Assembly (NCBI GenBank): GCA_001797675.1
Contig: MGQB01000023.1
Coordinates: 62,001-126,000, forward strand
DNA length: 64,000 bases
DNA from: Deltaproteobacteria bacterium RBG_13_43_22
GTDB taxonomy: Bacteria; Desulfobacterota; RBG-13-43-22
Direction: 5' to 3'
Below are positions 20,283 through 28,303 of the stretch, piece by piece (positions within the stretch are counted from its first letter, which is position 1; every line of letters starts with the position of its first letter). The translations under genes and the position numbers were made by a program. Below the pieces are notes generated by a model that worked only from the letters and a program-made list of their open reading frames with translations, searched no databases and was not told the DNA's origin.

Positions 20283-21161
20283 TCAGGCTTCCTGATTAAG
20301 CAACGGAAATCCCAGGACCTCTCTTTGGGAAAGATATTCCTGAGCCACTGCCCGTGCCAGATCTCGAATCCTTCCTATATATCCGGTCCTCTCCGTAACG
20401 CTGATGGCACCCCGGGCATCCAGAATATTAAAAACATGAGAGCACTTCAGGCAAAAATCGTAGGCCGGTCGTGGAAGTTTTAAAGCAATCAGCCTCTTGC
20501 TTTCTTGTTCACAGGATTGAAAAAGGGTTCTTAGCTGTTCCACATCGGCTTGATCGAAATTATAGGTCGAAAATTCGAATTCGTCCTGATGATGGATTTC
20601 CCCGTAAGATATCCGGTCATTCCATTTCAGATCAAAGACATTGTCCTGTTCCTGAAGATACATGGCAATCCTTTCCAAACCGTAAGTCAATTCCACCGAT
20701 ATCGGTGAGAGATCGATCCCCCCACATTGTTGAAAGTAGGTGAATTGTGTAATCTCCATCCCATCCAGCCAGACCTCCCAACCCAGGCCCCAAGCCCCCA
20801 GGGTAGGAGATTCCCAATCGTCTTCCACAAATCGCAAGTCGTGTTCCAGGGGATAGATGCCAAAACTTTCCAAACTTTTTAGATAAAGGTCCTGGACATC
20901 CAAGGGAGAAGGTTTCAGGATAACCTGATATTGATAAAAACGTTGTAAACGGTTCGGATTTTCTCCATATCGGCCGTCGGTCGGGCGCCGCGAAGGTTCC
21001 ACATAAGCGGCTTTCCAGGGTTCCGGGCCCAAGACCCTAAGAAAAGTTGCCGGGTGAAAGGTTCCGGCCCCGACTTCCATATCATAGGGTTGTAATAGCA
21101 GACACCCCTGTTTGGACCAATAGCCGTTCAGGGCTTCAATGAGTTCTTGAAAGGTTAGCAC
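20283..21161 (-). CDS. glyQ: Glycyl-tRNA synthetase alpha subunit
   Basis: 292 residues; the catalytic alpha chain of the tetrameric class II synthetase that charges tRNA-Gly. Typical segments are visible: [19 protein letters not shown] at the start, [19 protein letters not shown], the motif-2-like [21 protein letters not shown], and [24 protein letters not shown]. It lies downstream of recO and 20-odd bases upstream of glyS. There is no glycine riboswitch in front. Confidence 0.98.
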   Translation of the reverse strand: MLTFQELIEALNGYWSKQGCLLLQPYDMEVGAGTFHPATFLRVLGPEPWKAAYVEPSRRPTDGRYGENPNRLQRFYQYQVILKPSPLDVQDLYLKSLESFGIYPLEHDLRFVEDDWESPTLGAWGLGWEVWLDGMEITQFTYFQQCGGIDLSPISVELTYGLERIAMYLQEQDNVFDLKWNDRISYGEIHHQDEFEFSTYNFDQADVEQLRTLFQSCEQESKRLIALKLPRPAYDFCLKCSHVFNILDARGAISVTERTGYIGRIRDLARAVAQEYLSQREVLGFPLLNQEA

Positions 21162-21180
21162 AAAACCCCCATAACCTATT

Positions 21181-21240
21181 GGTTAAAGGTTTAAGGATAA
21201 AAGTCTCAGATCAAATGACCTTACACCTTAACCTTAAACC
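21181..21240. repeat. Fold-back of GGTTTAAGG words between recO and glyQ
   Basis: GGTTAAAGGTTTAAGG (21181-21196) faces an imperfect inverted copy at 21219-21240 (ends ACCTTAACCTTAAACC). The arms are internally repetitive, like the other fold-backs in this window. Confidence 0.55.
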
Positions 21241-21249
21241 GTTTTTATA

Positions 21250-22011
21250 TCATCCATAAGCTTCCTGTAGCTGCTTGAGATACCGGGCCGATCCCAATTC
21301 CTTACCTATAATGTAACTGGAAAAAGATTTCAAAAGCCCTTCAATTTCCCCTCGAATTTCCCGGGTAAAACGAATCCGAAAAACCTGAGGCAGGGACATG
21401 TGCATGGATTGGTGAATACTCCGAACCGCCCCAGGGGACAGACGGATACCATTTTCTCCTTTATGACAACTCGGGCATATGACTCCTCCCCTGACTGGAG
21501 AAAAAATAGGATTCTGAATTTCCTCCGCTTTTTTCCCGCAACTCAGGCAAGAAGTCAAATGAAAGGCATACCCGGCTAATTTAAACAACCGGATCTGATA
21601 AATGGAAAACACTTCTTGATCCCTTTTTTCCTGTTCAAGGACCTTTAAAGATTCCCGAATTAATTCAAAGACCGCTGGATTCGGATCCCCAACACCAAAC
21701 AGCTCTTTGATCATTTCACAGAAAAAACCGGCCTGGCCCCATTTTTTAAAATCTTTCCGGATACCTGGGAAGGGGTCGATCAACTCCCCCTGATCGATGC
21801 GTACTAGGGAAACATTTTGCTTTTCAAAAAGATGCAAGCGAACCCAGTTCAAAGGTTCAAGGCAATGCACAAACCTTTTTTTGCTCTTTTTGGCTCCCTT
21901 GGCCATCCCTCGCATCCTTCCCGACTGGGAAGAAAAAAAATCGATAATCAAGTCGGCCTCCCCATAGAGTTGGACTTGAAGGATAATAGCTTCAACGGAC
22001 TTATTTGGCAT
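21250..22011 (-). CDS. recO: DNA repair protein RecO
   Basis: 253 residues; a recombination mediator of the RecFOR pathway that loads RecA on SSB-coated DNA and anneals strands. The N-terminal OB-fold (VEAIILQVQLYGEADLIIDFF...GRMRGMAKGAKKSKKRF) is followed by a helical domain and a four-Cys zinc finger (CLSCGKK ... GGVICPSC). Length is normal. It is followed by glyQ and glyS on the same strand, an order frequent in related genomes. Confidence 0.94.
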   Translation of the reverse strand: MPNKSVEAIILQVQLYGEADLIIDFFSSQSGRMRGMAKGAKKSKKRFVHCLEPLNWVRLHLFEKQNVSLVRIDQGELIDPFPGIRKDFKKWGQAGFFCEMIKELFGVGDPNPAVFELIRESLKVLEQEKRDQEVFSIYQIRLFKLAGYAFHLTSCLSCGKKAEEIQNPIFSPVRGGVICPSCHKGENGIRLSPGAVRSIHQSMHMSLPQVFRIRFTREIRGEIEGLLKSFSSYIIGKELGSARYLKQLQEAYG

Positions 22012-22142
22012 ATTATGATGAAGATCCGGGAAAAACCGTTCATACCCTTGGAGATATCATTGGAGCATAAAGGAGATCAAAGGTTCGAATGGTCATTCTT
22101 TGAATATTATAGGTCTGTTACTTGAATCATTAACCCCTAAAA

Positions 22143-22170
22143 TCCATGAAGCCTTTTCAGGCTTCATGGA
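22143..22170 (-). terminator. 12-bp hairpin ending the AsnRS-like gene
   Basis: A perfect stem TCCATGAAGCCT (22143-22154) / AGGCTTCATGGA (22159-22170) with a 4-base loop. On the minus strand an ATTTTA tract follows. The stop codon of the upstream ORF lies inside the stem. Confidence 0.65.
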
Positions 22171-22514
22171 GACCTCAAAAAGGCAATACCGTGTTCTTCG
22201 GGTGAAATCGGATATTCCTGGGTCACCTGAAAGATATTAAGACTTCTTATTCCCAATTCCACTCCACCCGGTGCCCTGGAATGGTCATGCAAAATTCCGG
22301 TCAAGGATAGAGAAGACTCCTGCGTCAATTGATCAAAGGCCAGAAAAACCTTTGGGGAAACCTTGTTCTTAAACATAATCGCCTGCAAGTTTCCCGTCTC
22401 GTTTCTGAGAATGAAAAAACGCACCTGCCCGCTGGAATGTTTATGAACCAGCCAGCCCTGGATGGTTACTTCTTGTTCAACATATTGCCGGCACTGATAA
22501 CTAGAGATAATCAT
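22164..22514 (-). CDS. Stand-alone OB-fold related to the N-terminus of asparaginyl-tRNA synthetase
   Basis: About 116 residues from the preferred ATG (complement 22512-22514). The longer frame to 22580 would overlap the upstream parvulin gene and lacks support. The sequence follows the class IIb anticodon-binding OB-fold: EVTIQGWLVHKHSSGQVRFFILRN, then GNLQAIMFKN, and the end YPISPEEHGIAFL. In AsnRS this is immediately followed by the (D)xRHLWLRS start of the catalytic core. Here the frame stops at once, inside a hairpin. It is either a truncated asnS or a genuine small RNA-binding OB protein. It cannot aminoacylate tRNA. Confidence 0.7.
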   Translation of the reverse strand: MIISSYQCRQYVEQEVTIQGWLVHKHSSGQVRFFILRNETGNLQAIMFKNKVSPKVFLAFDQLTQESSLSLTGILHDHSRAPGGVELGIRSLNIFQVTQEYPISPEEHGIAFLRSP

Positions 22515-22531
22515 GATGATTTGGGAGTGGG

Positions 22532-23482
22532 TTAGAGAAGAATCTGAATATAAGACCGTTCTTTTAATTTTTGGAGCCATTGGACAAAGCGCTGGTCCAC
22601 TTCTTCTTGAAAGAGTTGTTCTTGTATCTGCCCCTTGACTTCATCAAAAGAAAGTTCTTTGGACCCCTGAAATTTAACCAATTTAACAATTTGCCACCCT
22701 GTCGGGGTCTGAAGGACCGAACTGAATTCCCCCGGTTTTAATTTGGATATCTCCCCTCTGAGAAGAGGGTCAATTTCTTCAAAAACAAACATCCCCATGT
22801 CACCGCCCTGAGCAGCCGAAGGGTCTTTGGAAAACTTACGAGCTAATTCTGCGAAATCCTCCCCTTTTCTAAGGCGTTCCCAGACTTCCTCGGCTTTTTT
22901 CTTTTGTTTTTCAATCTCCTCAGAGGGGGTGTCATTAGAAAGGGGCAGGAAGATATGGGCCAGATGAACCCCTTCTATCTTTCGAAATTGTATTTGGTGA
23001 TTTTGATAATATTCCCTTATCCGGTCCTCCGGAATGATAATTTTGCTCCCGATTTCCCGGCTGATAAGTCTAAACCGCAGAATTTGTTCCTTGATCTTGT
23101 TTCTAAATTCGGCTTCGGACAACCCTTCTCTGTTTAAAACCGCGGAAAAATCCTCCGAACTGTTCAACTTTTGATCTTCTTTGATTCTGGCAACGGCCTT
23201 GTCCACCTCTTCAGAAGAAATCTGGACCCCTAATCGTTTTATTTGATTATCCACCAGCTTTTGATCGATTAATTGAAACAGGATCTGTTTTTGGGTTTCC
23301 TCCTGCTTCCCTTTTTCCATCTCCGAAAGTTTAAAAATCCTTCCGGCCTTTTCCAGTTCGTGAAAGGTAATGATTTCATTATTTACAATAGCAACGATCC
23401 GGTTGGTCGCCTCGGCCTGGACCGATCCGCCGGCGGCAATCATCATTATCATCATTAAAAATCGACTGATCTTATATTTCAT
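22532..23482 (-). CDS. SurA/PrsA-like periplasmic peptidyl-prolyl isomerase
   Basis: 316 residues. A signal peptide (hydrophobic residues ~8-20, cleavage near VQA-EA) is followed by a SurA-type N-terminal helical chaperone domain (IVAIVNNEIITFHELEKA...) and one parvulin domain (about 170-270, with HLAHIFLPL, GEDFAELARKFSKDPSAAQGGDMGMF and GWQIVKLV). Such proteins escort outer-membrane proteins and isomerise X-Pro bonds. One parvulin domain instead of SurA's two is common outside Gammaproteobacteria. Confidence 0.9.
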   Translation of the reverse strand: MKYKISRFLMMIMMIAAGGSVQAEATNRIVAIVNNEIITFHELEKAGRIFKLSEMEKGKQEETQKQILFQLIDQKLVDNQIKRLGVQISSEEVDKAVARIKEDQKLNSSEDFSAVLNREGLSEAEFRNKIKEQILRFRLISREIGSKIIIPEDRIREYYQNHQIQFRKIEGVHLAHIFLPLSNDTPSEEIEKQKKKAEEVWERLRKGEDFAELARKFSKDPSAAQGGDMGMFVFEEIDPLLRGEISKLKPGEFSSVLQTPTGWQIVKLVKFQGSKELSFDEVKGQIQEQLFQEEVDQRFVQWLQKLKERSYIQILL

Positions 23483-23554
23483 ATCCGGCCGTTAAAAAAG
23501 AATGCCCTGGGATTCAGGGCATTCAAAGGCATTGATCTCAATACCATGCCAAGA

Positions 23555-24202
23555 TTATTCTTCAATTTCATAACCGGTCTTTTTAAGTTGGGCTACTACC
23601 TTTTCTTTATCGTTGTTGACCGGCTGGATTCGGAGATAGACCCGCATCAGGTCAGTGGTTCTTTTGGGGACAGAAAACATGCTGATAATTTTCACTCCCA
23701 ATTTTTCGGCTACAGCTACGATGCTTCCAAAAGTACCGGTTTGAAGATCCACATTCTCTATGTGAATGATTTCTTCTTTGACATTGGTTCCGAATAGCTG
23801 CATCATGGCCCTGGAAATTTGGGTTTCAGTTACAATCCCCACTAATTTGCCTTGCTCATCCAATACCGGAAATCCACCAATATCGTGTTTCATTCCCAAA
23901 GAAATGGCATCGATTACCGTGTCTTCCGGAGAAACGGTGATGACATTTTTTTTCATCAGGTCTTTTACCTTCATTTTCATAATCAGGTAATTTAACTCAT
24001 AGATACTCAAGGAAGTGGCGGAAGAAGGAGCGGCCTCCATCAGGTTGCGGAAAGTGACAATTCCCACCAGTTTTCCTTTTTCCACCACCGGCAGGCGTCG
24101 AATCTTGTTTTCTTTCATAATCTTCTGGGCTTCGACCGCTAAAATGTCCGGAGTCACCGTAATCGGATCCTTTGTCATCCAGTACTTAATCTTCATATAC
24201 AC
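23555..24202 (-). CDS. AcuB-like protein: two CBS domains plus ACT-like domain
   Basis: 215 residues. Two CBS motifs are at ~5-60 (MTKDPITVTPDILAVEAQKIM) and ~75-135 (MKKNVITVSPEDTVIDAISLGMKHDIGGFPV), and a C-terminal ACT-like region at ~140-215 (TFGSIVAVAEKLGVKIISMFSV). The combination matches the AcuB-type family, whose partners are mostly unknown; CBS pairs bind adenine nucleotides and ACT domains bind amino acids. It is a single gene, divergent from nothing, with a good GGAGG before the ATG. Confidence 0.85.
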   Translation of the reverse strand: MYMKIKYWMTKDPITVTPDILAVEAQKIMKENKIRRLPVVEKGKLVGIVTFRNLMEAAPSSATSLSIYELNYLIMKMKVKDLMKKNVITVSPEDTVIDAISLGMKHDIGGFPVLDEQGKLVGIVTETQISRAMMQLFGTNVKEEIIHIENVDLQTGTFGSIVAVAEKLGVKIISMFSVPKRTTDLMRVYLRIQPVNNDKEKVVAQLKKTGYEIEE

Positions 24203-24371
24203 CTCCTTGTCAAATCGGTCCTCGCAGGGCCTTGATTATCAGGCGGTTGTTAACAACCTGTCTTTTCGTCTATTTTTCATTATCAGAATTCTTTTCTCCG
24301 GTCAATAATAAAAATTGAATTCTTTTCACCCTCTCTTCTCAGGCTCTTATGGAGAAGGATCCAAAAGAGGG

Positions 24372-25022
24372 TCAGGCGTTATAAAACTTCATGGCCGTCA
24401 ATTCGACGCAGGTCAGTTTATTGCCATAGGCCGCCCCGGTATCAATGCCTATTTTTTGTTTATAAATAAAAGGTTGTTGGAAAGGGGTGTGACCAAAAAC
24501 AACCGTTTTCCCGAAGGTGAAATTAGAAAAATAAAAATCTTCCCGGATCCAAAGGAGATCAAAGGAGTCCTGATGTTCCAGGGGAATCCCGTCCCGGAGA
24601 CCGGCATGTACAAAGATATAATCTTTCCATTCATAATAAGGGAACAAAGAATTAAAAAATTCCAAATGTTCAGGAGGAAAAATTATTTTCGGATCCTGAT
24701 AAGAAGAAAGCCCGCCATCTCCGAAATAGCTGTCCAAGGTCTTCTTCCCCCCATTAATCAGGAAAGGGTTTATATTTTCTCTGCTGAGATACTCCAGTAA
24801 CATCTGTTCGTGGTTTCCCAGAAGGAAGACGGCCGACGGCATTTCTTTTTTAAGGTGGATCAGATACTCAACCACCTCTTTGGATTGATCGCCCCGGTCG
24901 ATATAATCACCTAAAAAGACCAGCTTGTCTTTTTCAGGATTAATTTTTACTCGTTTCATGAGGCTGATGAGTTTGGTGTAACAACCGTGAATGTCGCCGA
25001 CGGCTAAAATTCTCTCCTTCAT
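24372..25022 (-). CDS. PPP-family serine/threonine (or diadenosine tetraphosphate) phosphatase
   Basis: 216 residues with the full PPP metallophosphoesterase signature: GDIHG (8-12), GDYIDRGDQS (38-47), GNHEQ (69-73), and later VFGHTPF and IDTGAAYG. These ligate two metals in a bacterial PrpA/PrpE-like phosphatase. Substrates can be phosphoproteins or Ap4A. The stop of an upstream radical SAM gene is only three bases before its start, so the two are co-transcribed. No TM or signal. Confidence 0.9.
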   Translation of the reverse strand: MKERILAVGDIHGCYTKLISLMKRVKINPEKDKLVFLGDYIDRGDQSKEVVEYLIHLKKEMPSAVFLLGNHEQMLLEYLSRENINPFLINGGKKTLDSYFGDGGLSSYQDPKIIFPPEHLEFFNSLFPYYEWKDYIFVHAGLRDGIPLEHQDSFDLLWIREDFYFSNFTFGKTVVFGHTPFQQPFIYKQKIGIDTGAAYGNKLTCVELTAMKFYNA

Positions 25023-25025
25023 GTA

Positions 25026-25949
25026 CTAACCCCTTCTACGTCTTCGACGTTGATCTAATCGAGAAAGGCCAGCTTCAACAGCCCATTTTAATGCCTGTTC
25101 CCATTCTTCGGAAAGGACCTGGCGGTTGATTTGCTGATGCTCCATAGCCTGGCCGCATGGTCGATACTGATCCATGATATTCACATAAGTGTTGGGAGAA
25201 ATATTCCGGGCAAGAAATTTCATTATTTCTTCAGTCCCGGCCAAATTATTCGGCATGACCAGATGTCGAACCAGTAACCCTTTTTGGGCAATCCCTCTGT
25301 TGTCCAAAATAAGATCCTTGACCTGCCGGTACATTTCTTTAACGGCTTTTCGGGCAACCTGGGGATAATCAGGGGCCTGGGTTAAGTCCTGGCTAACCTG
25401 TTGATCCCAGAATTTAAAATCCGGCATAAAAATATCCACAATATTTTCCAAAAAGAGCAGGGATTCCAGGGTTTCGTAACCTCCACAGTTATAGACCACC
25501 GGAAGGCACAGTCCCTGGGGAATGGCAATCAGTAAGGCTTTTAAAAGGAACGGAACCACATGGGTTGGAGTAACCCAATTGATGTTATGGCACCCTATGG
25601 CCTGCAAATGGAGCATTTGTCTGGCCAAGATCTCGGGGGAAGTTTTCTGTCCTTCCCCATAATGGCTCAGTTCATAGTTTTGACAGAAAATACAGCCTAG
25701 GTTGCAAAAAGAAAAAAAAATGGTCCCGGACCCATGTTGACCCACCAAGGGGTCTTCTTCTCCGAAGTGGGGACCGAAACTGGAAACAAGGGCTGTCTGA
25801 CCGGTTTTGCAGAACCCCAACTCTCCTTCCAACCGATTGACACCACATTCCCGGGGGCAAAACCGGCATTTTCTGAGAATCTCCCAGGCCGCCTCAGCCT
25901 TTTCTTCCAAAGAACCGGATTCAAATTCTTTCAAATAAGAGGGCTCCAC
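25026..25949 (-). CDS. PflX-like radical SAM protein
   Basis: 307 residues. The N-terminal Cys cluster (CRFCPRECGVNRLEGELGFC) is followed by the radical SAM CxxxCxxC motif in FCNLGCIFCQN, which holds the 4Fe-4S cluster that cleaves S-adenosylmethionine. It resembles PflX/YgiQ-like putative pyruvate-formate-lyase activases (COG1313 type), whose substrate is unknown. C-terminal tail is Arg-rich. Linked to the PPP phosphatase downstream. Confidence 0.87.
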   Translation of the reverse strand: MEPSYLKEFESGSLEEKAEAAWEILRKCRFCPRECGVNRLEGELGFCKTGQTALVSSFGPHFGEEDPLVGQHGSGTIFFSFCNLGCIFCQNYELSHYGEGQKTSPEILARQMLHLQAIGCHNINWVTPTHVVPFLLKALLIAIPQGLCLPVVYNCGGYETLESLLFLENIVDIFMPDFKFWDQQVSQDLTQAPDYPQVARKAVKEMYRQVKDLILDNRGIAQKGLLVRHLVMPNNLAGTEEIMKFLARNISPNTYVNIMDQYRPCGQAMEHQQINRQVLSEEWEQALKWAVEAGLSRLDQRRRRRRG

Positions 25950-26336
25950 CCATGCCTTCCTCTATTTCAACTACAGATTATAATTATCACAATTTATGAC
26001 CAAGGAAAAGCAGAAAGGACTTTTTCTTTATCTTTTAAACAGTTATTGACTGACTCTTTTCTCATTTTTGATTGATTTTTGAATGGATTTATTATACCTT
26101 TTTTACGGTTTATTACACATTGCTGTTTTGCGGTGTTTTGGTATTAAATTAGCTTTGTTAAAAATATTCATAAAACCCTCCCACCCCCTTTTTTTTCAAG
26201 GGGAGGCGAAAAACTTCCCCCTTTGGAAAAAGGGGATTGAGGGGGATTTTAGGGATTACGAAGACTTAATCAGGGCCCTTTTTTATAACTAAAGTCTTCC
26301 TTCTTTCTGTCTTTGATGTCGAATGGAGGTTATTCC
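25950..26336. other. Intergenic gap with dispersed C/G-tract repeat
   Basis: 387 bp between the divergent PflX-like gene and the inositol-phosphate synthase gene. Apart from a C/G-tract repeat unit (annotated separately) and an AT-rich promoter-like part near 26090-26160, nothing coding is credible. A 69-codon frame at 26083-26292 is largely made of the repeat and is rejected. Confidence 0.5.
26176..26249. repeat. Dispersed C/G-tract palindromic repeat, copy 1
   Basis: Two adjacent self-complementary units of C-tracts, A/T spacer and G-tracts. The part at 26214-26249 is, in inverted orientation, nearly identical to 39340-39374. Such repeats are scattered through many related genomes (established knowledge of the type, not of this copy). 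Confidence 0.7.
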
Positions 26337-27455
26337 ATGTCCAAAGGGAACATTAGGGTAGCTATCTGTGGAGTGGGAAATTGTGCCAGCGCGTTGATAC
26401 AAGGCATCGAATATTATCGACATAATCCGTCCATTCAAGAAGGTTTGATGCATAACAATCTCGGGGGTTATTTACCCAAAGATATTCAAATCGTGGCCGC
26501 CTTTGATATCGACAATCGCAAGGTAGGCCGCCCCCTTGAAGAGGCCGTCTTTGCCCCTCCTAACAGCATCTACCCCATTTGGACATCCTTGCCCAATTAT
26601 GGGGTTGAGGTCCAGATGGGGCCTGTTTTGGACGGGTGTGCCCCTCATATGAAGGATTTTCCCCCTGATCGAACTTTTTTACCGTCCGACAAGAAACCCG
26701 TGGATGTTGAAAAGGTTATGAAAGAATCCGAGGCCGAAATACTCATCAACTACCTGCCGGTAGGTTCAGCTGATGCAGTTCGTTATTACGCCCAGTGTTG
26801 TCTTAACAGCGGGATAAGCCTAATAAACTGCATGCCTGAATTCATCGCCTCCAATGCCGAGTGGGCTGAAAAATTTAGACAGCAGGGAATTCCTTTGATT
26901 GGCGATGATATTAAATCCCAGGTTGGAGCCACCATCATCCACCGGGTTTTGGCTCACCTTTTTGAAGAACGGGGCGTTAGAATCAAAAGGACTTATCAAC
27001 TCAATACCGGGGGGAATACCGATTTTCTGAATATGTTGGAAAGAAGCCGATTGATAAACAAAAAGATCTCCAAGACCGAGGCAGTGCAGTCACAACTCAG
27101 TCAACCATTGTCGGAAGAAAATATCCATATTGGACCCTCCGATTATGTTCCCTGGCAGGGAGATAACAAAGTCTGCTTTTTGCGGATTGAGGCCACCAAT
27201 TTTTGTGGTGTCCCCCTTGAGTTGGAGGCCCGGTTGTCGGTTCAGGATTCCCCTAACAGCGCCGGGGTGGCTATCGATGCCATACGATACTGCCGGGTGG
27301 CCCGCGACCGAGGAGAGGCTGGGGTAATGCTTCCTGTTTCTGCCTATTTGATGAAACATCCTCCCGTTCAGATGGAAGAAGGGGAAGCCCGGCGGGAAAT
27401 GGAGGCGTATCTGACAAGGAAAGTGGGAAGCTCAAGGCTCAAAGCTCAAAGTTGA
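26337..27455 (+). CDS. ino1: Inositol-3-phosphate synthase (MIPS)
   Basis: About 372 residues from the ATG at 26337, which has GGAGGT seven bases upstream. It converts glucose 6-phosphate to 1L-myo-inositol 1(3)-phosphate with NAD+. The N-terminal dinucleotide-binding loop is ICGVGNCASALIQG; the catalytic part contains GDDIKSQVGATIIHR and LNTGGNTDFLNM with the conserved Lys/Asp set. It resembles the short prokaryotic MIPS. It is followed within 60 bp by a CDP-alcohol phosphatidyltransferase, pointing to inositol phospholipid synthesis. The last ~8 codons (SSRLKAQS) lie in an intergenic fold-back, so the native end may be shorter. Confidence 0.93.
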   Translation: MSKGNIRVAICGVGNCASALIQGIEYYRHNPSIQEGLMHNNLGGYLPKDIQIVAAFDIDNRKVGRPLEEAVFAPPNSIYPIWTSLPNYGVEVQMGPVLDGCAPHMKDFPPDRTFLPSDKKPVDVEKVMKESEAEILINYLPVGSADAVRYYAQCCLNSGISLINCMPEFIASNAEWAEKFRQQGIPLIGDDIKSQVGATIIHRVLAHLFEERGVRIKRTYQLNTGGNTDFLNMLERSRLINKKISKTEAVQSQLSQPLSEENIHIGPSDYVPWQGDNKVCFLRIEATNFCGVPLELEARLSVQDSPNSAGVAIDAIRYCRVARDRGEAGVMLPVSAYLMKHPPVQMEEGEARREMEAYLTRKVGSSRLKAQS

Positions 27456-27494
27456 CAACAACCCCTTTTTCTTTGAACAATGAACCTTGAACTA
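27430..27494. repeat. Fold-back of GCTCAAAG/GTTCAAGG words at the end of the MIPS gene
   Basis: AGCTCAAGG-CTCAAAG words at 27430-27452 face an inverted imperfect copy at 27472-27494 (TTTGAACAATGAACCTTGAAC). The stop codon of the MIPS gene (27453-27455) is in the loop. Confidence 0.55.
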
Positions 27495-27514
27495 TAGATA
27501 GAAGGACAACCCCT

Positions 27515-28168
27515 TTGCTCCGTGAATCCAGGTTAGGGAAGCACTATCTGAAATGGGTCGAAGAAGTCCCAATTCCCTTCCTTTACCGTTTAGCGATAAA
27601 ACCCAATCATCTGACCTTTTCAACCCTTTTTTTAAGCTTGGCCACCGTCGCCGCTTATAGTTACTCCTTATGGCTGGGGGGAATTGGGGTCCTTGTTTCC
27701 GGGATCGTTGATACCATGGACGGAGGACTGGCCAGAAAGGCCGATCAAAAAACCCGGTCAGGGGCCTTGTTGGATTCTGTTTTGGATCGGTACAGCGATT
27801 TTCTTGCCCTTTTTGGGATATGGCTATTTTTTTTATTTCACCCCATTCCCCAACAAATCTTAATGACGGCCCTCCTCTTTCTTTTATTATCCGGTTCCTT
27901 TATGGTCAGCTATTCCCGTGCCCGAGGGGAAGGACTGGGATTGTCGGTTTCGGTTGGATATTTTGGCCGCGGAGAACGGGTGATAACTTTAGGGATAGGA
28001 TCGGTTTTGAACGATTTATTGATTTTTATCTTTCCCTCCCAAGTCTGGTTGGTTGATCACCTCTTTTTTGTCGCCCTTCTCTTTTTGCTCACTCTGGGAA
28101 CCCACCTTAGCGCCCTGCAACGGATTCATTTTTTAGTAAATAATTTGGATAATTCTCCCACTTCTTAA
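27515..28168 (+). CDS. CDP-alcohol phosphatidyltransferase (probable inositol-phosphate lipid synthase)
   Basis: 217 residues from a TTG start. The complete CDP-alcohol motif D-x2-D-G-x2-A-R-x8-G-x3-D-x3-D is visible from DTMDGGLAR to LDRYSD (residues ~66-95). About six TM helices. The enzyme transfers a phosphatidyl group from CDP-diacylglycerol to an alcohol. Because it follows the inositol-phosphate synthase, inositol 1-phosphate is the likely acceptor (phosphatidylinositol-phosphate synthase); phosphatidylglycerophosphate synthase is the alternative. Confidence 0.88.
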   Translation: MLRESRLGKHYLKWVEEVPIPFLYRLAIKPNHLTFSTLFLSLATVAAYSYSLWLGGIGVLVSGIVDTMDGGLARKADQKTRSGALLDSVLDRYSDFLALFGIWLFFLFHPIPQQILMTALLFLLLSGSFMVSYSRARGEGLGLSVSVGYFGRGERVITLGIGSVLNDLLIFIFPSQVWLVDHLFFVALLFLLTLGTHLSALQRIHFLVNNLDNSPTS

Positions 28169-28303
28169 CCATCTTTCCTGAGATCGACACCCCTCCCGGT
28201 CCAAATGGGCCGTTGTTCCGGGGTCGCCATTCCTGAAAAACGGATTGGTCGGCCTTTTTATTCTATTGACGCTTTTCCATCCTTTGGGTACCATACCAAT
28301 CTC

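Noticed and set aside
21162-21249. Glycine riboswitch before glyQ
   Set aside because: The gap holds only a word-based fold-back; no glycine-aptamer motifs are present.
26083-26292. Possible 69-codon gene before the MIPS gene
   Set aside because: Most of its codons come from the C/G-tract repeat, and there is no ribosome-binding site.
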